A DNA stretch of 64,000 nt, taken from the NCBI RefSeq assembly GCF_004801305.1, contig NZ_SSOD01000009.1, positions 62,001-126,000 of the forward strand, given 5' to 3'. Both the position numbers and the translations under genes were made by a program. The notes beneath the pieces are model-generated. The model saw nothing but the letters and a program-made list of their open reading frames with translations. It searched no databases and was not told the DNA's origin. How positions within the stretch are numbered: the stretch's first letter is position 1; every line of letters starts with the position of its first letter. Shown here one piece after another: positions 18,472-27,800 of this stretch. This stretch comes from Pseudothauera rhizosphaerae (GTDB taxonomy: Bacteria; Pseudomonadota; Gammaproteobacteria; Burkholderiales; Rhodocyclaceae).

Positions 18472-20396
18472 GCGTGCGGCGGCGGCTCGCCGGGCGTCTG
18501 CGGGCGTTCTCCCAGCGGTCCGGGGCGGTGCTGGGCCTCGCCCTGGCCGCCGCATGGCTGCTGGCGGCCACGCCGCCCGGCGTGCGCCTGGAACAGTGGC
18601 TGCAGGATGCCGCCCAGCGCCTGCTGGCGCCCGGGGAGCGCTTCGACGGCGTGCTCGTGGTCGAGATCGACGAAGCCTCGCTGGCCGAGCTGCGCCCCTG
18701 GCTGGGCCCATGGCCCTGGCCGCGGGACATCTACGCCACGGTGCTCGACTACCTGGCCGAACTGCAGGCGCGCACCGTGTTCGTCGACGTCCTGTTCGCC
18801 GATCCGCGCGCCGGGGACGAGGCCCTGCGGGAAGCGCTGGCGCGCAATCCCGGCGTGGTGCTGGCGGCCGGTGCGGTGCGCGAGCCGGTGCCCGGCGGGG
18901 CCGATGCCGCGCTGCTCGAACGCCTGGCCTGGCCGGTCGAACGGGGTGAAGGCGCGCCGCCGGCCTACGAATGGGCGGCGGCGGCCCTGCCGCGGCCCCT
19001 GCTGGAGGGGGCCGCAGCCTTGCCGCGGGTGGGGCTGATCGCCTTTCGCTACGACGGGGACGGGGTGCTGCGCCGCATACCGCTGCTCCACCGCATCGGC
19101 GATGCTCATCTGCCCTCCGCCGTGCTCGCCACCCTGCAGGGGGGGCAGGTCTCGCCGGTGTACAGCGAAGGGGGGGCGCTGCGCGTCGGCGAGCGGCGCT
19201 GGCCGGTCGACGCGCAGGGCGCGGTCGGCCTCGTCTTTCCTGCCAACGGCCATGCGCTGCCCACCGTGCCGCTGGCCGCGGTGGCCAAGGCCGCGCTGGG
19301 CCTGCCCGGCCACGCGCTCGATGCTGCGCAGGTGCGCGGGCGCACGGTGTTCATCGGCACCACGGCGCTGTTCTCGGACCACGTCAATACGCCGCGCGGC
19401 GTGCTCCACGGCGTGCATGTGATGGCCATCGCCCATGCCGCGCTGGAACAGGGGCACTATCACGTGCCGGCGCATGCGGGCTGGAACGCCGTCCTGCTGC
19501 TGATCGCGCTGCTGCCGGCGGTTGCGGCGCGGGGGGCGGGGCTGCGCCGGGTGGCCGTCGCCCTCGTTTGCACGCTGGCCTGTCTGGGCACCGTGTACTG
19601 GCTCCTCCTGTCCGTGCACCGGCAGGCGGTGCTGGCCGCGCCCCTGCTCACCGCCCTGGCGGGCGCGGCGGCGGCAGCACTGCACGCCTGGCGCCACCGC
19701 CTCGACGCGGCCCGCGTCGAGGCGCTCGACCAGGCCGAGCGGCAGCAGCACACCGTCGCGCTGGTCGCCCATGAGCTGAAGTCGCCGCTGGCGATCATCG
19801 ACATGACGCTGCAGAACCTCGCCGGCGTCGGCGGGCTGCCGCCGGCGGTGCAACTGCGGCACCAGAAGATACGGCGCGCCAGCCGCCGCCTGCTGGCGCT
19901 CATCGAGACGAACCTGGCCGAGGACCGGCTGCGCACGCAAGGGGTGCCGCGCATGGAGGCCGTCGACTTGGCGGAGGTGGTCGAGGAGGTCGTGCGCGCC
20001 GCCGATACGCCCGCGCTCACCGTCGAACGGGAGAGCACCGGCGCGCCGGTCGTCGCCGGCGACCGGGAGATGCTGCGGGTGGCGTGCGTGAATCTGGTCG
20101 GCAATGCGATCAAGTATTCCCCGCCGGACGCGCCGGTGCGCGTGACCCTGGCGCGCCACGGCGGGGAGGTGGAACTGCGCGTCGCCGACCGCGGCTGCGG
20201 CATCGCCGCGGAGGACCAGGCGCGCATCTTCGAGCCCTACGTGCGCGTGCAGGGGCGGCAGCAGCCGGGCAGCGGCCTGGGGCTCGCGCTGGTGCGCCGG
20301 ATCGTCGAGCATCACGGCGGCACCGTCGGGGTGCGCAGCGCGCCGGGCGAGGGGGCCGTCTTCGTCGTCCGGCTGCCCGCGGCCGCGCCGGACTAA
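18468..20396 (+). CDS. CHASE2-domain sensor histidine kinase
   Basis: 642 residues. GTG at 18468 overlaps the preceding TGA (GTGA). A first membrane helix lies about residues 19-36, then an extracytoplasmic CHASE2 domain (about 50-330: VVEIDEASLAELRPWLGPWP, FVDVLFADPR, VFIGTTALFSDHVNTP). Three hydrophobic segments follow (about 345-410). HisKA has the phospho-acceptor His near residue 435 (VAHELKSPLAII), and HATPase_c has NLVGNAIKYS, VADRGCGI and GSGLGLALVRRI. All catalytic boxes are intact. The partner is probably the response regulator about 390 bp downstream. CHASE2 ligands are unknown. Confidence 0.92.
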   Translation: MSVRRRLAGRLRAFSQRSGAVLGLALAAAWLLAATPPGVRLEQWLQDAAQRLLAPGERFDGVLVVEIDEASLAELRPWLGPWPWPRDIYATVLDYLAELQARTVFVDVLFADPRAGDEALREALARNPGVVLAAGAVREPVPGGADAALLERLAWPVERGEGAPPAYEWAAAALPRPLLEGAAALPRVGLIAFRYDGDGVLRRIPLLHRIGDAHLPSAVLATLQGGQVSPVYSEGGALRVGERRWPVDAQGAVGLVFPANGHALPTVPLAAVAKAALGLPGHALDAAQVRGRTVFIGTTALFSDHVNTPRGVLHGVHVMAIAHAALEQGHYHVPAHAGWNAVLLLIALLPAVAARGAGLRRVAVALVCTLACLGTVYWLLLSVHRQAVLAAPLLTALAGAAAAALHAWRHRLDAARVEALDQAERQQHTVALVAHELKSPLAIIDMTLQNLAGVGGLPPAVQLRHQKIRRASRRLLALIETNLAEDRLRTQGVPRMEAVDLAEVVEEVVRAADTPALTVERESTGAPVVAGDREMLRVACVNLVGNAIKYSPPDAPVRVTLARHGGEVELRVADRGCGIAAEDQARIFEPYVRVQGRQQPGSGLGLALVRRIVEHHGGTVGVRSAPGEGAVFVVRLPAAAPD

Positions 20397-20424
20397 GCAC
20401 GCCGCGCAATGGCGCGCCGGCGGG

Positions 20425-20612
20425 CCAATACGGTTCAGTCAAGCCCGGCAAAGCCCCTCTCCCCTCGTGGGAGAGGGGTTGGGGAGAGGGGGCGTACCAG
20501 ATCGCCATGAACAGCCTTACGCCCCTGCGGGGCGCCCCCTCTCCCCGGCCCTCTCCCGCAAGGGGAGAGGGAGCAGGAACTCAATACGGTTTGCGTAACT
20601 GAACCGTATTGG
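20425..20612. mobile_element. 188-bp MITE-like element with 15-bp terminal inverted repeats
   Basis: Ends are CCAATACGGTTCAGT (20425-20439) and ACTGAACCGTATTGG (20598-20612), perfect inverted repeats. GCCGGCGGG directly abuts the left end (20416-20424) and recurs one base beyond the right end (20614-20622), like a 9-bp target-site duplication. Inside are facing C-rich/G-rich tracts (CCCCTCTCCCC...GGGGAGAGGG) able to form long hairpins, and a secondary copy of the end motif at 20582-20591. It has no coding capacity. It separates the kinase and regulator genes. Confidence 0.75.
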
Positions 20613-20787
20613 TGCCGGCGGGCGGCATTTTGCTGCTGTCGATGAAATACGTCACGCTGGCGATGGGATCCGCCGGGAGCAGGGCAGGGGACTGCGGCAG
20701 AATACCTCGTTGCGCCCGCCCGGTCTGCGGCGTTGCGCCCGACCGACGAACCATGAGCGGCCTACGGCAGTGAGCAGCGAAACCTTC
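20613..20787 (+). promoter_or_regulatory. Leader region of the response regulator
   Basis: Together with the MITE-like element this makes a 391-bp gap. A tiny frame ATG AGC GGC CTA CGG CAG TGA (20753-20773) ends on a TGA that overlaps a GTG (20770) in frame with the regulator, so a coupled leader peptide is conceivable. I see no convincing promoter here. Confidence 0.3.
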
Positions 20788-21546
20788 ATGCAGGGAGACA
20801 GTCGCGACGCGATCCGGAGGATGGGGGCCGGCGTGCGCGTGTGCATGGTCGAGGACGACGCGGACCTGCGCGACGAACTGCTGTTCGGCCTCGGCGAATA
20901 CGGCTTCTCGGTACGGGGTTTCCCCGGCTCGCGGGAGCTCTACCTCGGGCTGCTGAACGAACCCTGCGACGTCGTCATCGTCGATATCGGCCTGCCGGGG
21001 GAGGACGGCTTTTCGGTGACGGCGTCGCTCAAGGCGATCGGCGGGGTCGGCGTGGTCCTGCTGACGTCGCGGCGCTCGGTGGAAGACCGCGTCAGGGCGT
21101 TGCTGGAGGGGGGCGACGCCTACCTGGTGAAGCCCATCGATCTGCGCGAACTCGCGGCGACGCTGCTGTGCGTGCACCGGCGCGTCGCCGGGAGCCCGGC
21201 GGAACGCCCGGCGGCGGACCCGCCGCCACCGCCGCCCGCCGCTGCCGGCGCGGCGCGATGGTCCCTGTCCGTCGACGGCTGGATGCTGATGGCGCCGTCC
21301 GGCCACGGCGTATCGCTGACCGCCTCCGAGCGCCTGCTCATGGCCTGCCTGTTCGACCACCCGAACGAGGCGGTCCGCCGCGAGGTGCTGATCGAGGCCC
21401 TCGGCCACCGTTCCGACTACTACCTGAATCATCGCCTGGACATGCTGGTGAGCCGGCTGCGCAGCAAGGTGAAGCAGGAAACCGGCTGCGTGCTGCCCCT
21501 GCGCGCGGTGCGGGCGGTCGGTTTCGTGCTCTCCTGCAACGTCTGA
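20788..21546 (+). CDS. OmpR/PhoB-type response regulator
   Basis: 252 residues from the ATG at 20788; GTG 20770 and ATG 20821 are alternatives, none with a clear SD. The receiver domain has VCMVEDDADLRDE (acidic pocket), the phospho-acceptor Asp in VVIVDIGLPGEDG near residue 66, and the Lys in YLVKPIDL. A Pro-rich linker of eight prolines with Ala follows, then a winged-helix Trans_reg_C domain (LTASERLLMACLFDHPNEAV, LDMLVSRLRSKV). It is the presumed partner of the CHASE2 kinase and lies 302 bp upstream of the giant surface protein, its likely target. Confidence 0.9.
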   Translation: MQGDSRDAIRRMGAGVRVCMVEDDADLRDELLFGLGEYGFSVRGFPGSRELYLGLLNEPCDVVIVDIGLPGEDGFSVTASLKAIGGVGVVLLTSRRSVEDRVRALLEGGDAYLVKPIDLRELAATLLCVHRRVAGSPAERPAADPPPPPPAAAGAARWSLSVDGWMLMAPSGHGVSLTASERLLMACLFDHPNEAVRREVLIEALGHRSDYYLNHRLDMLVSRLRSKVKQETGCVLPLRAVRAVGFVLSCNV

Positions 21547-21848
21547 CGGGGGCGTCCCCTCCCAGGCGGGTGTGACGTCCGTCACGCCCTTTGGTGAGCG
21601 GCGGTGAGTAACCGTCCGCCCGCCCGGCCGCCGTGGTCGCCGCCGGCCTGCGGGGCCGTCTTCCGCACAATGACAAACGGGTCGTTCGACTGTGTGAGAA
21701 CTGAGAAAATCGCGTGATGATACGTGACTGAAGCCTGATTCCATCCTCCCTAGACTTCGCGCCGGACATGGGCTGGCGCCGTCGTGCGCCGGGCCGCTTT
21801 CGATGAATCCAGGCGCCGGCTCCGGCGCCGCAGGCGGGGCGTCAGGTC
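21547..21848 (+). promoter_or_regulatory. Control region of the giant repeat protein
   Basis: 302 bp without a gene. It holds TGTGA-N6-TCACG at 21571-21586, nine of ten matches to a CRP-type site. Direct repeats CGTGA at 21713 and 21723 are spaced ten bases, as for OmpR-family binding, with a further GTGA at 21694. A weak -35 CTGAAG (21728) and -10 TAGACT (21751) with a 17-bp spacer follow. The direct repeats end immediately upstream of that -35, suiting an activator. All roles are inferred. Confidence 0.45.
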
Positions 21849-24800
21849 ATGAAGGAAGGAACCGAAGGCATCGGGCGGCGGCACGCAGCCGGCCCCGTGG
21901 CGGGCTGGCTGCACGGGGCGATCGCAGCCGCGGCGCTGCTGGGCGCGGCGCCGGTTGCCCATGGGGCGCTGGGGGCTTCGGTCACGCTGCAGACGGGGCA
22001 GCCGACCCAGATCCATCCGGGCGAGACCACCGTCCTGCAGATCACCCTGTCGAACAACAACACCCTGGCCCCGGTCACCGCCGTCGCGTTTTCCAACGCC
22101 CTGCCCGGCACGCTGCCGAACGGGCTGCGGATCGCGGGGGCGGCCACCTACACCTGCCACGACCCGGCGGCGGGCAGCACGACGGCGGGCAGCGGCACCC
22201 TGACCGCGGCGCCGGGCACGCAGGCGATCGCCCTGAGCGGTGGCGTCATCCCGGCGCGCCACGACGGCAGCAGCACCGACGGCACGTGCACGATCCTGAT
22301 CCCGGTGACCGCCGGCACCAGCAGCGGCTCCGCCGCCTACTACGACTACGGCATCGGCAGCGGCGCGGTGACCGGCAACGATGGCGCGGCGGTGGCCAAC
22401 AGCGGGGCGGTCACGCAGACGGTCAACGTGCGCGCGCTGGCCCAGCCGACCATCCAGAAGTCGTTCGGCAGCTCCACCGTGGTGCTCGGCGGCGCGGCGA
22501 GCCGGTTGACGATCACGGTGGGCAATTCCAACCCGGTGGCGCTGCCCGGCTTCCAGATCAGCGACGCCTTCCCGGCGCTGGGCGGCGGCGGGGCGATCAT
22601 CGAGGTGGCCGATCCGCCCAATCTGGCCGCGAGCTGCACCAGCGGCGGCGCGCCCGTGGTCACCCAGGGCGGCACGGCGGGCGACACCGCGGTGGAAGCG
22701 GGCGGGACCGTGCCGGCCAACGGCCAATGCACGATCGCCGTGGACGTGGTCGCCCGCCACAGCAACGGCGCCTATACGACCGGCGCGCGCACCAACCGCA
22801 TCAGCGCCACGGACGACTTCGACAACGAACTGGGCATCCGCGCCCAGGCCGACGCCACCGCCCCCATCACCGCACGTTCACCGCTGCGGGTGACCAAGAG
22901 CGTCAATGCCGGCGCCCTGGCCAGCGGGGAGGCCGGCTACTTCACCATCACGCTGCACAACGACAGCAGCAACGCCCTGCCGATCACCAGCTTCACCGAC
23001 AGCCCGATCGACAGCGTGAGCGGCGGCGGCTACGGCCTCGCGGTGACCGGCCAGTCCACCAACTGCGGCGGCTCGCTCGCCGCCACCGCCGGCGACGAGG
23101 GCGTGCAGCTCACCGGCGGCTCGATTCCCGCCAACGGCTCGTGCTGGGTGCGCATCGATTTCACCGGCACGGTGCAGTCGCCCAACACGCCGCGCGAGTA
23201 CACCAATGCCCTCGATGCCGGCGACGTGCTCGTCGGCACGCCGGGCGTGGTCAGCCAGGGCGCGTCGGCCTCGGTCACCGTCTATCAGAACCTCGACGTC
23301 CTCAAGTCGGTGTCGCCGGCCTATGCGGCGCCGGGCAACCCGGTGCGCTACTCGGTCACGGCGCGCAACTGGTCGGCGGCGCCGATCAGCGACCTGGTCG
23401 TCACCGACGCGCTCGCCAACGGCCAGACCTTCCTGACCGGCACCATAGGCGCCAACGACTACACGCCGACGCTGTCGGGCAGCGGCTGCTCCGGCCTGTC
23501 GGTCACCGGCGCCACCGGCGACGGCACGCCGGTGTTCGCCATCGGCACGGTGCCGGCGCGCGCTTCGCCCAACAACCCCGGCAGTTGCACGGTCAGCTTC
23601 TGGGCGATGACCGCCGCCGGGGCGGCGGACGGCTCCGGCTACGGCAACCAGTTGCCGGCCGGCGCGGTGTGCCACAGCGGCGGCACGGTGTGCAACGGCG
23701 GCGCCTCCAACAACGCCACCGGCGCCATCGACGACGAAGTGCTCGCCATCGCCAAGGCCTTCGAGGTGGCTTCCCGCCCCGAAGGCCAGGTCACGCGCAT
23801 GACGCTGACCCTGAGCAACCGTTCGGCCAACCCGCTGACCAGCCTGGCCTTGAGCGACACCCTGCCGCTCTCCGGCAGCAACCAGTTGCAGATCGCCACC
23901 CCGGCCAACGCCGCCACCACCTGCGGCGCCGCCACCATCACCGCCGTGTCCGGCTCCACCTCCCTGGGCGTGAACGGGGGCAGCGTGCCGGCGCGCGCCG
24001 GCGGCGGCACCGGCGCGCCGGGCAGTTGCATGGTGCAAGTGGACGTGGTCGGCGCCGCCGGCGTGTACGACAACACCGCCACCGCCACGGCCACCGAGAC
24101 GCGCGCGGACGGCACCACCCACGTGGTGAGCGCCACCTCGAACACCGCGCGCCTCACCTACACCTCGTCCCTGTCGGGCAGCAAGAGCTTCCTGCCCGCC
24201 GCGGTGGCCTCCGGCGGACGGTCCACGGTGCGCATCCGCCTGGACAACTCCGGCGACGGCGTGCTGACCGGGGTGGGCATCACCGACCCGCTGCCCGCCG
24301 GCATGACCGTGGCCGACCCGCCCAACGCCTACACCACCTGCGCGGGCCCGGCCGCGGTGAACGCGGCGGCCGGGGCCTCCACGGTCGAACTGAGCGGGGC
24401 GGCCATCGCCGGCGGCGGCAGTTGCGACCTGGTGTTCGACGTGCGCGCCAGCGGCTCCTCCAACTGGGTCAACACCATCCCGGTGGGCAACATCCGCGCG
24501 GACGGCGGCGTGATCAACCAGATCGCGGTGCAGGGCACGCTGGTCCACCAGGCGCCCACCGGCCTGGCGGTGGCCAAGCTCACCAACCCGAGCACGCTGA
24601 CCTTCCCCGGCCAGGTGAGCGAACTCACCATCGAACTCAGCAACGGCAGCGAGGCCCTCAGCGGGCTCGCGCTCACCGACTACTTCACCGTCGGCGGCAC
24701 CGCCGGCGGCACGCCCAACGGCATGGTGATCGCGGCCAACCCCGCGGCCACCACCACCTGCCCCGGCGGCATCGTCACCGCCGCGCCGGGCGCGGCGTCG

Positions 24801-27800
24801 GTCACCGTGTCGGGCGTGGCGCTGGCCGCGGACGCCTCGTGCGTGGTCAAGGTGAACGTCAGCTCCACCTCGGTGGGCGGCGTCACCAACACCATTCCCG
24901 CGGGTGCGGTGGCCACCGACCAGGGCACGACCAATGCCGGCGCGGCCAATACCAGCCTGACCACCCAGAGCAACATCGGCCTGACCAAGCAGTTCACGCC
25001 CAAGGTGGTCAAGCCGGGCGAGCGCTCGCGCCTGCGCATCACCTTCTTCAACCCCACCGAGCAGCCGGTCACCAGCCTCGGCGTGATCGACGAACTGCCG
25101 GCCGGCGTCACCGTGCCGAGCGGCGCCAGTCCAAGCACGACGTGCACCGGCGCCACGGTGTCGGCGCCCGCCGCCGACCGGGTGCAGGTCGCGGGCGGCA
25201 GCCTGGGCGCGGCCGCGGGCGGGGTGGCGGCCTCCTGCCACGCCGAGATCGACGTGCTGGTGGCCGCCCAGGGCAGCTATGTGAACACCATTCCGGCGGG
25301 TGCGATCACCGCCGTGGTGGGAGGCGTCAACGCGACCAACTCCCAGCCCGCCACCGACACCCTGCTCGCCAAGTCGCCCCTGCGCGTCACCAAGGCCTTC
25401 GGCGGCCTGACCCTCGACGCCGGCAACCCGGACGGCTTCACCACCGGCACCCTGACCCGCGCGCCGGGCGCCGCCGCCGTGCTCACCGTGCGCCTGAGCA
25501 ACCCCAACGCGGCGCCGCTGACCGGCGCGGGCTTCGTGGACGCGCTGCCGGAAGGCGTGGTGGTGGCCACGCCGCCCAACGCCGGGTCCACCTGCGCCGG
25601 CGCCACCGTGAGCGCCGTGCCCGCCGGCACCGCCGTGCAGTTGTCGGGCGCGACCATTCCGGCCGGCGGTTCCTGCGACCTCACCGTGGATGTGCTCAGC
25701 AACCTCTCCGGTAGCCACGTGAACGCCATTCCCGCCGGCGCCGTCGTCACCACCGAGGGCGTGGGCAACGAGGAAGCGACCCGGGCCGAACTGGTGGTGT
25801 CCACGCCGCCCACGGTCGCCAAGCAGTTCGAGCCGGCGGTGATCCCGCCCAACGGCATCTCCACGCTGACCATCCACCTGGGCAACGACAACGCCGCTGC
25901 GCTCACCCCGACCAGCGCGCTGACCGACAACCTGCCCACCGCACCGGGCGCCGTCGTGGTGGCGGCCGTGCCCAACGTGGACAAGACCTGCCCGGGCGCG
26001 GTGACCGCCGCGCCGGGCGCGACTACCGTCACCTATGCGAACGGCGCCGCCATCCCGCCCGGCGGCTGCCGCATCAGCGTGGACGTCACCGCCGCCGTGC
26101 CGGGGCAGTACACCAACACCATCCCCGCCGGCGGCCTGCAGACGGACTTCGGCAACAACCCCACGCCGGCCCATGCCGGGCTGGAGGTCAGCACCCTGGG
26201 CTACATCTCCGGCCGCGTGTTCCGCGACAACGACGTGGTGCCGGACGGCAGCTTCGATCCGGGCGTGGATGCGCCCATCGCCGGGGCCCTGATCGAACTG
26301 CGCAGCGGCCCCGACTGCGCCGGCGCCCTGCTCGGCACCGCGGCCACCGACGGCCTCGGCAACTATCTCTTCAGCGGGCTCGCGGCCGGCACCTACTCGG
26401 TGTGCCAGCCGGTCCAGCCCGCCGGCACGGTCAACGGCACCACCACCGCGGGCGGCATCGTCGCCATCGGCGCCAGCGGCGGCACGCCGGGCAGCGCGTC
26501 CAACCCCACGGCGGAGAGCAGCCGCGTCGCCGGCATCGTGCTCGGCTCCGACGGCGGCAACGTGAGCGGTTCCACCCACAACGATTTCGCCGAAATCGTT
26601 CCCTCGTCCATCTCCGGCACCGTGTTCCTGGACCACAACAACAACGGCGCCATGAACGGCACCGATGCCGGCATCGCCGGCGTGGAGCTGGTGCTCGCCG
26701 GCACCGACCACAGCGGCGCGAGCGTCACCCGCAGCGCCACCACCGGGCCGGACGGCCGCTACGTCTTCGACGGCCTGCTGCCCGGCACCTACACCGTGAC
26801 CCAGCCCGCGCAGCCGGCCGATACCGCCAACGGCATCACCACCGCGGGCGCGGTGGGCAACGGCGGCGGCAGCGGCACGGCCACGCCGGTCACCACGCTG
26901 CCGAGCGGGATCGCCGGCATCGTGCTGCCGCCGAACACCGTGGCGGCGAACAACGATTTCGCCGAGATCCCCCATGGCGGGCGCATCGAAGGCCGCGTGT
27001 TCCTCGACTACGACGACGACGGCGTGCTCGACGCGCCCCCCGACCACGGCATCGGCGGCGTGGTGCTCGAACTGACCGGCACCGACGTCAACGGCAACCC
27101 GGTGAGCCGCACGGCAACGACCGCGGCGGACGGCAGCTACGCCTTCACCGGCCTGCCGCTGGGCACCTACACCGTCACCCAGCCGGCCCAGCCGGCGGGC
27201 ACCAGCAACGGCACGACCAGCGCGGGCAGCGGCGGCGGCACGGCTTCCAACCCCACCGCCACCTCCAGCCGCATCGCCGGCATCGTGCTCGACGCGGCCA
27301 ATCCGATCGCCGCCGACAACGACTTCGGCGAGCGTCCGGACGACGCGCCCGACCTCACCATCGCCAAGACCCACAGCCCGGCCAGTTTCGCCGCGGGCGG
27401 CAGCACCGGCTTCTACACCCTGACGGTGGGCAACATCAGCCCCACCTCGCCCACCAGCGGCACCATCACCGTGGCGGACGTGCTGCCGGCCGGCATCGTG
27501 CCGCGGGCCGCGTTCGGCAGCGGCTGGTCGTGCGCGGTCGCCGGGCAGAGCGTCACCTGCGCTACCGACGCGGTCGTGGCCGGCGGCGCCAGCGCCCCGC
27601 CGATCACGCTGCAGGTGGACGTGGACGCCGGGCTGGCGGGGCAGATCCTGATCAACACCGCCACGGTGAGCGGCGGCAGCGAACCGCCCGGCTTCGAGGG
27701 CAACAACAGCGCCGAGGACCCCACCCCGGTCAGCGCCGCCGCCACGGTATCGGGCCACGTCTGGCGCGACCTCGACGGCGACCGCATCCGCAACGGCGAA

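Noticed and set aside
20455-20580. CRISPR-like or tandem repeat array from CCCTCTCCCC units
   Set aside because: Units face each other as inverted tracts within one small element; there are no regular spacers.
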